From positions 248,001 through 312,000 of the forward strand of contig JADJPR010000022.1 in NCBI GenBank assembly GCA_016713135.1: a DNA stretch of 64,000 nucleotides. The letters are read 5' to 3'. Source of the stretch: Rhodanobacteraceae bacterium (lineage in GTDB: Bacteria > Pseudomonadota > Gammaproteobacteria > Xanthomonadales > SZUA-5). Made by a program: the position numbers and the translations under genes. Below are positions 29,822-38,850 of this stretch, piece by piece. The notes under the pieces are model-generated. The model searched no databases. It was given only the letters and a program-made list of their open reading frames with translations, and was not told where the DNA came from. Position 1 is the stretch's first letter. Each line of letters opens with the position of its first letter.

Positions 29822-32257
29822 GTGAGTCGTCGCATTCCCAAAGGCAATGGCATTGGCCTCTGGCTGATCGTCTGGGTTGCCTTCTGGGCATGCGCCAACC
29901 CGCTCGCGGCCGCGACAGACCGCACCTCAGCTGCCGATGCGGCCGATTCGGAACTGCCGCGCCACCCGCTGGAAATCCAGGCACTGACCGATCCCGACCA
30001 GGTGTTGCGGGTGATTCCGCAGGCGCTGGAGCAGGCGAATCTACAGCGCGACGAGCGCGTGATTGCGTTGCTGCACCTGGCGCATGCCAACGCCTGCCGG
30101 ATGGTGGCGGACTGGGCATGCCAGCGCAGCGCCGGCGCGCAGGCTCGCCGATTCGCCGAGGAGGCCGAGGATCCGATCCTCGTCATCCGTGGGTTGATCG
30201 CCGAGGCGCGCGCAGGGATGTCGTTGCAGGACTACTCGCGCTCCGAGCAACTGCTGGTCGAAGCTGAGCTGTTGCTCAAGAGCAGCCCCTCCGGAGAGCT
30301 GGTCGCCGACGTCAAGCTGGCCTATTCGACGCTGAGCAATTCCCTGGGCAAGCACGATCTGGCGCGCAGGTATGCCGAAGAAGGGATCGCTGCACTGGCT
30401 CCCGGCAAGGCACTGCCGATGCGCGTGCGCCTGCTGCGCAACCTGGCCCGCGCACTGACATTGACGGAACAACTGGACCAGGCCCGCGACGCGCTGGATG
30501 AGGCGCTCAGCATCGTCGAAGTGGTGGTGGATCCCAAACTGCACTCGGAACTGCACCTGGAGGCGGCGCGCCTCGCGCGCACGCGCGGCGATCGCAAGGG
30601 GGTGCAGGTGAATACCGCGCGCGCGCTGGAACTCGCCGCCCAATTGAAGAATTCGCAGCTCTCCGGGCTGGCGCACGAGCTGCTCGGTCTGGCGGCCATG
30701 GACGCCGGTGACCGCGAAACAGCGGAGCGGGAGATGGCCATTGCCCTTCGGTCCTTTCGTGACCTCGGGCTGGCTCGCGACGAACTGCGAGTGGTGCGCG
30801 AGCAGGTTTCGGTCAAGCTCATGTCCGAGCCCAGGGACAGCGAATGGGCGCAGATGCTCAACCGCCTGCTGACGCTCGAGTCAGACGTCTCCAGGAGCGA
30901 CCGCGCATCGGCCTCGGACGACTTCGACGCGCGCCTGACTTATGCCGAGCAGGCACTGGAAATGATGCGCCTGGAAGGCGAGGCCACGTTGGCACGCGAG
31001 CGCGAACGCGCGCTGTCACAGCGCAACCAGTTGACGATCTTCCTGGTGCTGCTGTCGATCGCCGTGGTGCTGGTGATGGCGGTCTACTTCGCCGCCCAGC
31101 GGCGCTCCAATGTGCGATTGCAGCAATCACTGGACGCACGCCTGCGCGCTCTGACCCAGACCAGCCATGAGCTGCGCAACCCCATCGGCGGCGTGCTTGG
31201 ATTGTCGGAGCTGCTGCTGAAGACGCCGATCAACGCCGCTCAGCGCAGTATGGTCGAAGCCATCAGGGCAGCCGGAGCCACCATCGAGAAACTCGCCCAG
31301 GACCTGCTGGACCGCGGACGCATTGAGTCGGGTCGGCTGAGCTTGTCGCTGCAGCCAGCTTCGCTGCGACTGCTCGCCGAGAGCCTGTACCAGCTGCACC
31401 TGCCGCGAGCCCGCGAAAAGGGGCTCACTCTCCAGCTGGATCTCGGCCCGGACCTGCCTGACCTGGTGCTGGCGGACGCCGAACGCCTGCAGCAGGTGCT
31501 TGGCAACCTGCTGGGCAACAGCCTGAAGTTCACCGAGCGCGGTGCGATCAACCTCAGCTTGCGGGTACGCGCACGCTCCAGCGACAACCGCGTGCGCGTC
31601 AGCTTCGCGGTACGCGACACCGGCCCCGGCATCGACCCGGACGACATCGAACGCCTGTTCGAGCCCTTCGCCAAGGGCCGCGCGGGACAGCGCCATCGAG
31701 CAGGCGCCGGTCTTGGCCTTGCCATCTCGGCCGACCTGGTGCGTCTGATGGGCGGCCAGATCCAGGTCGACAGCGCCCCAGGCAAGGGGGCGCAGTTCCG
31801 CTTCGAGCTGACGCTTGAGGCCTGTGCGGCCAACCTCGACACCACTGAACGTCTGGAGCGCGCGCAGGGCACCGGCCTGCACGTGCTGATGGTCGACGAC
31901 GACGAGGATGTCGCACTGGCGCTGCGCAGCCAGCTTGAAGTACTCGAGTGTGAGGTCGATCAGGCCGCGTCGGCCAAGGAGGCGCGTGCCCGCGTGGCCG
32001 CTGCGCACTACGACCTGGTGCTGCTGGATGTGGAGCTCCCGGATGGCAACGGCCCCGACCTGGCGCGTTCCTTGCGCGCCACCGAAGCCAATATGGAGGG
32101 CACTCGCGTGGCGATCATTTCCGGTCACCTCGCACCCAAGGTGCTGCCGCCCGGTGTCGACGAGTGGCTCACCAAGCCGGTGCTGCTCGACCGTCTGAAC
32201 ATGCTGCTTGCCACGGCCCGGGTCAGCGCGCTGACCAGTCGCGTCGTCGGGAGCTGA
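29822..32257 (+). CDS. TPR-containing hybrid sensor histidine kinase
   Basis: 811 residues from a GTG. A signal or first membrane segment lies at 11-27 (IGLWLIVWVAFWACANPL). Residues about 55-340 are TPR-like repeats, predicted periplasmic, then a membrane helix at 404-424 (LTIFLVLLSIAVVLVMAVYF). The kinase has the phosphoacceptor His449 in TSHELRNPIGGVLGLSELLL, the N-box LLGNSLKFTERGAI, G1 in RDTGPGIDPDDIERLFEPF and G2 in GAGLGLAISADLV. A C-terminal receiver (685-800) has DDD early, Asp736 in YDLVLLDVELPDGNG and Lys785 in EWLTKPV. No output regulator or Hpt gene is adjacent, so it must pass phosphate to a protein encoded elsewhere. Input signal unknown. Confidence 0.9.
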   Translation: MSRRIPKGNGIGLWLIVWVAFWACANPLAAATDRTSAADAADSELPRHPLEIQALTDPDQVLRVIPQALEQANLQRDERVIALLHLAHANACRMVADWACQRSAGAQARRFAEEAEDPILVIRGLIAEARAGMSLQDYSRSEQLLVEAELLLKSSPSGELVADVKLAYSTLSNSLGKHDLARRYAEEGIAALAPGKALPMRVRLLRNLARALTLTEQLDQARDALDEALSIVEVVVDPKLHSELHLEAARLARTRGDRKGVQVNTARALELAAQLKNSQLSGLAHELLGLAAMDAGDRETAEREMAIALRSFRDLGLARDELRVVREQVSVKLMSEPRDSEWAQMLNRLLTLESDVSRSDRASASDDFDARLTYAEQALEMMRLEGEATLARERERALSQRNQLTIFLVLLSIAVVLVMAVYFAAQRRSNVRLQQSLDARLRALTQTSHELRNPIGGVLGLSELLLKTPINAAQRSMVEAIRAAGATIEKLAQDLLDRGRIESGRLSLSLQPASLRLLAESLYQLHLPRAREKGLTLQLDLGPDLPDLVLADAERLQQVLGNLLGNSLKFTERGAINLSLRVRARSSDNRVRVSFAVRDTGPGIDPDDIERLFEPFAKGRAGQRHRAGAGLGLAISADLVRLMGGQIQVDSAPGKGAQFRFELTLEACAANLDTTERLERAQGTGLHVLMVDDDEDVALALRSQLEVLECEVDQAASAKEARARVAAAHYDLVLLDVELPDGNGPDLARSLRATEANMEGTRVAIISGHLAPKVLPPGVDEWLTKPVLLDRLNMLLATARVSALTSRVVGS

Positions 32258-32896
32258 TCAGGCGTCTTTCAGCAGGACCAGCACGGCGCCAGTGCCGCCC
32301 TCCTGGGGGCGGGCCGAGGTGTAGCCGATCACATCCGCGCGCTGGCGCAGAACCCGGTCGGTCATCGCCTTGATCACGCTGCCCTGGTCGGAACCGCGCG
32401 CCTTCCCGTGAACGATGCGCACGCAGCGGCGGCCACCCTTGCGGCACTCGGCGAGGAACTGCGACAGCAGGGCGCGTGCCTCGTGCAGCCGCAGGTGGTG
32501 CAGGTCGAGTTCGTCTTCGATCACGAATTGCCCGCGGCGCAGCTGGCGCAGCAACTTGGGCGGGTAGCCGTCCTGCAGGTGCGACAGCGCATCGCCGCTG
32601 GCCAGGCCCACCAGCACCTCGTCCTGCGCCAACAACTCCGCCAGCACCTGGCGCTCGTCGGCCAGCGACTGGCGCGGCTCAGGCGCCGGCGCAGGGCGTG
32701 TCTGCGCGCGCGGGTCGGACTCGGTCGCGATCACACGCACCGGCCCGATCGCGTCGCGGAACAACTCGCGATCCTCTGCGCTGGGCTGCGGTAAACGTCG
32801 TTCAGGCAAGGGAAGCTCGACTGGGCGGTAGTTCCCTCCCCGATGTCGGGAAGGGCCGGGGAGGGGCAGGCAGGAACGCTTGGCCCCGGTCACCAC
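32258..32896 (-). CDS. Smr-domain protein (SmrA-like)
   Basis: 212 residues if the ATG at 32896 is used; an in-frame TTG at 32809 (PERRLPQPSAEDRELF) would remove an N-terminus that overlaps a GC-rich hairpin and may be the real start. The N-terminal part has ELFRDAIGPVRVI. The C-terminal Smr domain (about 130-212) shows the family signature ELDLHHLRLHEARALLSQFL, RRCVRIVHGKARGSDQG and GGTGAVLVLLKDA. Smr domains bind or nick nucleic acids, acting on DNA or on stalled translation complexes. It ends convergent with the hybrid kinase, two genes meeting back to back at 32257/32258. Confidence 0.8.
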   Translation of the reverse strand: MVTGAKRSCLPLPGPSRHRGGNYRPVELPLPERRLPQPSAEDRELFRDAIGPVRVIATESDPRAQTRPAPAPEPRQSLADERQVLAELLAQDEVLVGLASGDALSHLQDGYPPKLLRQLRRGQFVIEDELDLHHLRLHEARALLSQFLAECRKGGRRCVRIVHGKARGSDQGSVIKAMTDRVLRQRADVIGYTSARPQEGGTGAVLVLLKDA

Positions 32897-33020
32897 CAGG
32901 GAATATCACAATGCGGGTGGCGCAGTCGTCATGACGGTTGCGGGACACGCTTCATCGGGCGTCGGGAGTCTGTGGCGGCATGGCATTGCTATTATCGCCG
33001 GCTGGCCTGCGAGAGTTTGT

Positions 33021-33776
33021 ATGCACGTACTGATCAGCAACGATGACGGGGTCGATGCGCCGGGGATCCAGGTGCTTGCCGCGCACATGGCCCAATTGGG
33101 CCGAGTCAGCGTGGTGGCGCCCGACCGCGACCGCAGCGGCGCCAGCAACTCGCTGACCTTGGACCAGCCGATCCGGGTGACGGCGCTCGCGAACGGACGC
33201 CACCGGGTGGCCGGCACCCCGACCGACTGCGTCCACCTGGCGCTGGCTGGCCTGCTCGACTCGGAGCCGTCAATCGTGGTCTCCGGGATCAACAATTCGG
33301 CCAACCTGGGTGACGACGTGCTGTATTCGGGCACGGTGGCGGCCGCGATGGAAGGGCGCTTCCTGGGCCTGCCGGCAATCGCCGTGTCGCTGGTCACGCG
33401 CGACCACACGGGCCAGCACTACGAGACCGCCGCCCGCGCCGCGCTGCGGCTGGTTGCGCGGCTGCTGGAAGACCCGCTGCCGGCCGACACCATCCTCAAC
33501 GTGAATGTCCCCGACCGCCCATGGGACGAGATCCGCGGCTTCGAGGTCACCCGGCTCGGACATCGCCACCGTTCGGAGCCCTGCATTCCGCAGGCCGATC
33601 CGCGCGGCCGGCCGATCTGGTGGATCGGACCGGCGGGCCCGGAACAGGACGCGGGTCCCGGCACTGATTTCCACGCCGTGCGTGCAGGCTACATCTCGAT
33701 CACTCCGATCACCGTCGACCTGACGCGCTACACCGCGCTCGACAAGGTCGCCAGTTGGGTCGCCACGCTGCGATGA
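33021..33776 (+). CDS. surE: 5'-nucleotidase SurE
   Basis: 251 residues, the usual length. The metal-binding N-terminus MHVLISNDDGVDAPGIQVL is diagnostic, as are VVAPDRDRSGASNSLTL, RVAGTPTDCVHLAL and SIVVSGINNSANLGDDVLYS. SurE removes phosphate from nucleoside monophosphates in the cytoplasm, especially in stationary phase. Its stop overlaps the pcm start by four bases (ATGA), so the two are translationally coupled. A signal-like Ile/Ala-rich upstream frame is not part of the protein. This is the first gene of the surE-pcm-nlpD run. Confidence 0.95.
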   Translation: MHVLISNDDGVDAPGIQVLAAHMAQLGRVSVVAPDRDRSGASNSLTLDQPIRVTALANGRHRVAGTPTDCVHLALAGLLDSEPSIVVSGINNSANLGDDVLYSGTVAAAMEGRFLGLPAIAVSLVTRDHTGQHYETAARAALRLVARLLEDPLPADTILNVNVPDRPWDEIRGFEVTRLGHRHRSEPCIPQADPRGRPIWWIGPAGPEQDAGPGTDFHAVRAGYISITPITVDLTRYTALDKVASWVATLR

Positions 33777-34453
33777 CCCGCTTCCACGCGCCGCCACCGG
33801 TGGTTGCCCAGGGGACCGGGATGACCTCGCAGCGCGCGCGCGACCGCCTGGTCGAGCGGCTGAAGGCCCAGGGCATCGGCGATCCACGCGTGCTCGAAGT
33901 CATCGGCCGCGTGCCGCGTCATTTGTTCGTCGATGAGGCGCTGGCCAGTCGCGCCTACGAGGACACCGCATTGCCGATTGGCATGGGCCAGACCATTTCG
34001 CAACCCTATGTGGTGGCGCTGATGACCGCCACGCTGCTGCGCGACCGGGTGCCGACGAAGGTGCTCGAGATTGGAACCGGCTCTGGCTACCAGGCGGCGG
34101 TGTTGTCGCAACTGGTCGGCGAAGTGCACACCGTCGAACGCATCGACGAGCTTCTGCGTCAGGCGCGCAAGCGCTTTCGCCAGCTTGGCTACAAGAACAT
34201 CCGCTCGAAGCACGATGATGGCAATATCGGCTGGCGCGAACATGCGCCGTTCGACGCATTGATCGTCACCGCCGCGCGCGATTCGCTGGATCCGGCGCTG
34301 CTGGACCAGGTGGCGGTCGGCGGTGTCGCCGTCGCGCCGCTCGGGCCGGCCGGGCAACAGACATTGATACGCATGGTTCGGGGGACGGACGGATGGTCGC
34401 GGGAGAATCTGGGTGCGGTGAGCTTCGTTCCGCTGGTTCGGGGCGTGCTTTGA
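33773..34453 (+). CDS. pcm: Protein-L-isoaspartate O-methyltransferase
   Basis: 226 residues. It methylates damaged L-isoaspartyl residues so proteins can be repaired. Family motifs are clear: SQRARDRLVERLKAQGIGD, VPRHLFVDEALASRAYEDTA, PIGMGQTISQPYVVALM, the SAM loop KVLEIGTGSGYQAAVLS, and FDALIVTAARDS. The start is the ATG at 33773 that overlaps the surE stop; the ATG at 33821 (MTSQRARDRL) is an alternative. The gene end overlaps the nlpD start. This pairing with surE is conserved across gammaproteobacteria. Confidence 0.95.
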   Translation: MTRFHAPPPVVAQGTGMTSQRARDRLVERLKAQGIGDPRVLEVIGRVPRHLFVDEALASRAYEDTALPIGMGQTISQPYVVALMTATLLRDRVPTKVLEIGTGSGYQAAVLSQLVGEVHTVERIDELLRQARKRFRQLGYKNIRSKHDDGNIGWREHAPFDALIVTAARDSLDPALLDQVAVGGVAVAPLGPAGQQTLIRMVRGTDGWSRENLGAVSFVPLVRGVL

Positions 34454-35565
34454 GCGCCTTGCGCCTGTCTCTGCTGGCGGCCGCCGTGGCCCTGGCGGGC
34501 TGCACCCGCTCGGTCATGGTGCAACCGGCCGACGAATCAGCCCCGCCGCCGGTGCACCGCCCCACACCCAGCGCGACGGCAGGCGACAGCTATACCGTGC
34601 AGCCGGGCGACACGCTGTACAAGATCTCGCTGCAATACGGCGTGGACTACCGCGATCTCGCTGCCTGGAACGGCATCGAGGCGCCATACACCATTTATCC
34701 CAAGCAACGCCTGCGAGTCAGCGAGCGCAAGGCCCCGGCGGCATCACCGGCGCGTCCGGCCGCCTCCGCCACGGCAACGGCGGTCGCAGCCGCACCGCCG
34801 CCGGCCAACGCCGAGCGCGTAGGCGCCGCAGCGACGCCTGCGGCAACCGCCGGCGCGCCGGCCGCTGCCAGCAGGCCCGCCCCGGGTCCCGGCTACGATC
34901 CGAACCTGGGCGTGACCCTGCCGGAAGGCGCGCAGCCGATTTCGGCGGGCCCGTCGACCGCGTCCACTTCAGCTGCGCCGGTGTTCGAACCCGATGCGCC
35001 CTTGCCGACGGTCGCCGCTGGTGCGGCAACGACGCAACCCGCGCGCCCCGCGGCGGCAACAACGCCTGCCACGACGACGGCAGCTCCGACTCCGGCACCC
35101 GCCAATCCACCGACCGCCCCGGCCACGGTGACTGCTCCCTCCACCGCAGCCCCGGTCACCGGCGCCACGGACATCGCCGGCAGCAAGCCGAGCGCCGCCG
35201 GCTGGATCTGGCCGACGCCCGGCAAGGTCGTCGGCACCTATGCCGCCGGTGATCCCACGCGGCAGGGCATCGACATCGCCGGTGAGGCCGGCCAGCCGGT
35301 GCGCGCCGCGCGCGATGGCGAGGTGGTCTACAGCGGCGCCGGACTGATCGGCTACGGCGAGCTCATCATCGTCAAGCACTCGCCGGAACTGCTCTCGGCC
35401 TACGGCCACAACCGCGTGCGCCTGGTCAAGGAAGGCGACAAGGTCAAGTCCGGTCAGAAGATTGCCGAGATGGGCAAAAACGCCGCCAACCGGGTGCTGC
35501 TGCATTTCGAAGTGCGCAAGAACGGCAAACCGGTCGATCCCTTGCCGCTGCTGCCGGCGAGGTGA
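34450..35565 (+). CDS. nlpD: NlpD-like lipoprotein: LysM domain and degenerate LytM/M23 domain
   Basis: 371 residues. A TTG at 34450, overlapping the pcm stop, gives an ideal lipoprotein signal (LSALRLSLLAAAVALAGC) with lipobox LAGC. A LysM domain follows (SYTVQPGDTLYKISLQYGVD, YTIYPKQRLRV), then about 160 residues of Ala/Pro/Thr-rich linker. The C-terminal LytM domain is GKVVGTYAAGDPTRQGIDIA through NRVLLHFEVRKNGKP. The zinc ligands of active M23 peptidases are changed (RQGIDIA where HxxxD is expected; LLHF in place of HxH), as in E. coli NlpD, which activates the amidase AmiC instead of cutting the wall itself. rpoS, its usual downstream neighbour, is not here. Confidence 0.9.
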   Translation: MSALRLSLLAAAVALAGCTRSVMVQPADESAPPPVHRPTPSATAGDSYTVQPGDTLYKISLQYGVDYRDLAAWNGIEAPYTIYPKQRLRVSERKAPAASPARPAASATATAVAAAPPPANAERVGAAATPAATAGAPAAASRPAPGPGYDPNLGVTLPEGAQPISAGPSTASTSAAPVFEPDAPLPTVAAGAATTQPARPAAATTPATTTAAPTPAPANPPTAPATVTAPSTAAPVTGATDIAGSKPSAAGWIWPTPGKVVGTYAAGDPTRQGIDIAGEAGQPVRAARDGEVVYSGAGLIGYGELIIVKHSPELLSAYGHNRVRLVKEGDKVKSGQKIAEMGKNAANRVLLHFEVRKNGKPVDPLPLLPAR

Positions 35566-35638
35566 CCTGGGGGATGCGGGCGGCAGCTCGCGCAAGCACT
35601 CTTCCCGCACCCCGTGCCGCATGCCCGGTTGCGCGTTC

Positions 35639-36604
35639 ATGAACATCTATACCAGCGACCGCTTCGTGCTGCCCTTGCCCGCCGGGCACCGGTTTCCGAT
35701 GGCGAAATACCGCCTGCTGCACGAGCGGGTGCAGGCCAGTCTCCCGTCCTTGGGCGCCCGCCTGCTGGAGGCGCCGCGCGCGGATGACACCGCGGTACTG
35801 CGCGCGCACACCGCCGACTATATGGCCAAGGTGCGCGACGGGACACTCAGCGCCGCCGAGCAACGGCGCATCGGCTTTCCATGGTCCCCGGAGATGGCCG
35901 AACGCACACGGCGGGTGTCCGGCGCGATGATGGCGGCACTGGGCAGCGCCATCGAGGGCTGCGGCGTTGGAGTGAACCTGGCAGGTGGCACGCACCACGC
36001 CGCCGCCGGGCACGGCGCGGGCTACTGCATCTTCAACGACAGCGTGGTCGCCGCGCGCCATGTGCAGGCGCTCGGACTGGCGCGCCGCGTGCTGGTGATC
36101 GACCTCGATGTGCACCAGGGCGATGGCACCGCCAGCATCTGTCGCGACGACCCGAGCATCTACACCTTCTCGATCCATTGCGCGCGCAACTACCCGGCGG
36201 TCAAGCCGCAGGGCGACCTGGACGTGGCGCTACCGGCGGGCACCGGCGATGCCGAATACCTCGCCGTGCTGGAACGCAACCTGGCCTACGTCCAGGCGCA
36301 GTCACGACCGGATGCAGTGATTTACCTCGCGGGTGCGGACCCTTTTGCGGGCGATGCGCTGGGCTACCTCGAACTCAGCAAGGAAGGCCTGCGCCAACGC
36401 GACCAGATGGTGTTCGACCATTGCCGTCGGCACTCGCTGCCGGTGGCGGTGAGCATGGCCGGCGGCTACGCCCCACAGGTCGGCGACATCGTCGACATTC
36501 ACTACGCGACGATCGAGGCCGCCGCCGCGCTGGCGCGCGACGACGGCTGGTATCCCCCGCGAAAACCCCAGCAGGTATACGCCTGCACCCTGGTCGACGA
36601 CTGA
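35639..36604 (+). CDS. Histone deacetylase/AcuC-family amidohydrolase
   Basis: 321 residues. The arginase-deacetylase fold is well marked: LAGGTHHAAAGHGAGYCIFN (catalytic His pair), RVLVIDLDVHQGDGTASICR (zinc-binding Asp and His), PDAVIYLAGADPFAGDALGY (second zinc Asp), and SMAGGYAPQVGDIV. The final catalytic Tyr position of typical HDACs is represented by GGYAP. Bacterial members deacetylate small amides, acetylated polyamines, or acetyl-lysine proteins. It follows nlpD by 73 bp on the same strand, taking the position usually held by rpoS, but a functional link is not implied. Confidence 0.9.
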   Translation: MNIYTSDRFVLPLPAGHRFPMAKYRLLHERVQASLPSLGARLLEAPRADDTAVLRAHTADYMAKVRDGTLSAAEQRRIGFPWSPEMAERTRRVSGAMMAALGSAIEGCGVGVNLAGGTHHAAAGHGAGYCIFNDSVVAARHVQALGLARRVLVIDLDVHQGDGTASICRDDPSIYTFSIHCARNYPAVKPQGDLDVALPAGTGDAEYLAVLERNLAYVQAQSRPDAVIYLAGADPFAGDALGYLELSKEGLRQRDQMVFDHCRRHSLPVAVSMAGGYAPQVGDIVDIHYATIEAAAALARDDGWYPPRKPQQVYACTLVDD

Positions 36605-36650
36605 GTTACTTTTTCGCGGGCGTCTGCGATGGGGGAACCGATAGCGCGGC

Positions 36651-37781
36651 TCAGCGATTGGTCAGCTGGATCTCGATGCGCCGGTTGATGGCGTAGGCCG
36701 CCGGGGTTTCCGCCGGGTCCAGCGGACGGAACTCGCCGAAGCCGTTCGCCGCCAGCCGGTTGGCCTGGATGCCGGACACCACCAGGTGCTTGACGATGGC
36801 GATCGCGCGCGCGGTCGACAGTTCCCAGTTGGACGGGAAGCGCGCGGTGCGGATCGGGCGCTTGTCGGTGTGTCCGTCGATGCGCAGCACCCAGTCGATC
36901 TCCGGCGGGATTTCCGCGGTGACTTCCAGCAGCGTCTGCGCCAACTGGTCGAGCTGCGCCTGCGCCGCGGGCGTCAGTTCGTCGGTGCCAGAGGCAAACA
37001 GCAGCTCCGAGGGAACCACGAAGCGATCGCCGACGATCTGGATGTCGGCGCGGTTGCCCAGCACCTCGCGCAATCGGCCGAAGAAGTCCGAACGGTAGCG
37101 CTGCAACTCGTTGACCCTGTTGGCCAGCGCCAGGTTCAGCTCCTTGCCCAGCTCCTCGATGCGCACATCCTTGGCCTTGCTCTGGGCCTTCGCCAGGTCA
37201 AGTGAGGCCGACAGCTCGGCGAGTTGCTGGCGCAAGGCGGCCACCTGGCGGTTCAGCAGTTCCACCTGCGCTGCGGACTTGGCGCTGAGGTCGGTCTGCA
37301 CCGCGAGCTTTTCCTGGTTTTCCTCCAGCTCCGCCAGGCGCGATGCAACTTCGCTCTCGAGTTGCTTCTTCAGCTCGGCCAGCGCGTTGATGTCGGCGGT
37401 CAGGCGTGCGACTTCCGACTCGCTGCCCTCCAGTTGTGCCTGGGTCTGGGTCAGCGTGGCCTGGGTCTGGTCCAGCGACAACCGCAGGGTATCGCGTTCG
37501 CCGGCGGTGCTGGCGAGCGAGGCGGACAGCTCGCCCACCCGTGATTCCGCCTTGAGCTTGGCTTCGCGCTCCATCGACAGGCTGCGCGCCAGTTCGGCCA
37601 GCTCGGCATTCAGCGCCGCGAGCGCCTTGTCGCGGCCGGACAGCGCGTCGGAAAGCACGAACTGGCCGACCGTGAAGATCAGCAGCACGAACACCAGCAC
37701 CATCAGCAACGAGCTGAGGGCATCGACGAAGCCCGGCCAGAAGTCGATCGAGCGTCGGCGGCGCGAGGCGAGGGTGCTCAT
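36651..37781 (-). CDS. MotB/OmpA-like stator protein with long coiled coil
   Basis: 376 residues. One membrane helix near residues 19-43 (ALSSLLMVLVFVLLIFTVGQ) is preceded by SIDFWPGFVDA, which supplies the conserved Asp of MotB/ExbD/ZorB-type stators. About 170 residues of heptad-like coiled coil follow (LNAELAELARSLSMEREAK, ADINALAELKKQLESEVASR and so on). The C-terminus is an OmpA-type peptidoglycan-binding domain: RFVVPSELLFASGTDELTPA, IDGHTDKRPI, STARAIAIVKHLV, GFGEFRPLDP. It is paired with the MotA/ExbB-like gene just upstream (10 bp apart, same operon). Together they should form a proton-driven inner-membrane stator tethered to the cell wall. There are no flagellar or Tol genes nearby. 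Confidence 0.85.
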   Translation of the reverse strand: MSTLASRRRRSIDFWPGFVDALSSLLMVLVFVLLIFTVGQFVLSDALSGRDKALAALNAELAELARSLSMEREAKLKAESRVGELSASLASTAGERDTLRLSLDQTQATLTQTQAQLEGSESEVARLTADINALAELKKQLESEVASRLAELEENQEKLAVQTDLSAKSAAQVELLNRQVAALRQQLAELSASLDLAKAQSKAKDVRIEELGKELNLALANRVNELQRYRSDFFGRLREVLGNRADIQIVGDRFVVPSELLFASGTDELTPAAQAQLDQLAQTLLEVTAEIPPEIDWVLRIDGHTDKRPIRTARFPSNWELSTARAIAIVKHLVVSGIQANRLAANGFGEFRPLDPAETPAAYAINRRIEIQLTNR

Positions 37782-37791
37782 CGCGGCGGCC

Positions 37792-38850
37792 TCAGGCGGC
37801 CGGCCGCTTGTGCTCCATCGCCGCGGCGATGGTGCGCGTCAGCAGGCGGAACTCGGAACGCAGTTCCTCGCTCAGCTGGTGGCCGCCGCCTTGCGCCTGG
37901 GCCATCGCCTTGAGCACGCCGCGCAACTCCTGCTGCGACTGCGCCAGCTCGCTCAGCCCGCGAGACTCGCGTCCGAGCAACTCACCGAGCTTGCCCAGTT
38001 GCGCATTCAGCTCGACCAGTTGCTCGGCGCTGGCGCGCCGCTCGCGTTCGCTGTCGACGATCGCGCGCTGCATCCGCTCCAGGCCATCGGCGGTCTGCTC
38101 CAGCAGCGCCTGCACATAGGCTGGTACCGAGGTGTCGCTCTCGACCGCCATGCCGCTGCTGCCACTCAGCTTGGTCATGCCGGAAAGCCAGTCTTCCAGC
38201 TCGGTGTAGAAACGATTGGCGGTGCGCGCGGCCTGCAGGTCGAGGAAGCCCAGCACCAGCGAGCCGGCGAGGCCGAACAGCGAGGTCGAGAAGCTGGTCG
38301 CCATGCCGGACAGCGGGGCCTGCAAGCGGGTTTTCAGGGTCTCGAACATCGCCACCGCATCGGCGCCGGCAGTCATGCCGCCGATGATCTCGCCGACGGA
38401 GCCGATGGTCTTGAGCAGGCCCCAGAAGGTGCCGAGCAGGCCGAGGAAGATCAGCAGGCCGACCAGATAGCGCGACAGATCGCGCTGTTCCTCCAGCCGC
38501 AGGTGCACGCTGTCGAGGATCGAGCGCATCGAGGCGGTGTTCAGCGTCAGCGGCCGGCGCTCGCTGCGCGCCAGCATCTGCGCCATCGGCGCCAGCAACA
38601 CCGGCGGCGCATGCGCACGCTCGGGGTTCGAGCGGCGGAAGTGGGTGATCCAGTTGACCTCATGCTGCAGCCGCGACACCTGGCGCACATTCGCGAGCAC
38701 GCCGACCAGGAACACCAGCAGGATCACCCCGTTGAACACCGGGGTCGCGCCGAAGGCGCTCAGCAGCGGCTGGTACAGGGCGGCGCAGGCGAGCGCGACC
38801 AGCCCGAGGAAACCCAGCATCCACACCAGCGCACGATTCGGTTGGCTCAT
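37792..38850 (-). CDS. MotA/TolQ/ExbB-like proton-channel protein with coiled-coil tail
   Basis: 352 residues. Two N-terminal membrane helices (ALVWMLGFLGLVALACAALY, VILLVFLVGVLANVRQV) are followed by the family's conserved segment: LSRYLVGLLIFLGLLGTFWG, ISSVGEIIG-like LKTIGSVGEIIGGM, and LQAPLSGMATSFSTSLFGLAGSLVL, the ExbB/TolQ/MotA pore helices. The last 140 residues form a coiled coil (LERMQRAIVDSERERRASAE, LGKLGELLGRESRGL). The gene starts upstream of the MotB-like gene, 10 bp apart. The pair resembles ZorA/ZorB in gross layout, but ZorC and ZorD are absent. Role unknown: cell-envelope motor work is the safest statement. Confidence 0.85.
   Translation of the reverse strand: MSQPNRALVWMLGFLGLVALACAALYQPLLSAFGATPVFNGVILLVFLVGVLANVRQVSRLQHEVNWITHFRRSNPERAHAPPVLLAPMAQMLARSERRPLTLNTASMRSILDSVHLRLEEQRDLSRYLVGLLIFLGLLGTFWGLLKTIGSVGEIIGGMTAGADAVAMFETLKTRLQAPLSGMATSFSTSLFGLAGSLVLGFLDLQAARTANRFYTELEDWLSGMTKLSGSSGMAVESDTSVPAYVQALLEQTADGLERMQRAIVDSERERRASAEQLVELNAQLGKLGELLGRESRGLSELAQSQQELRGVLKAMAQAQGGGHQLSEELRSEFRLLTRTIAAAMEHKRPAA

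Noticed and set aside
36651..38850. A complete Zorya anti-phage system
   Set aside because: The MotA/MotB-like pair resembles ZorA/ZorB, but no ZorC, ZorD (helicase) or ZorE (nuclease) gene is within 10 kb on either side.
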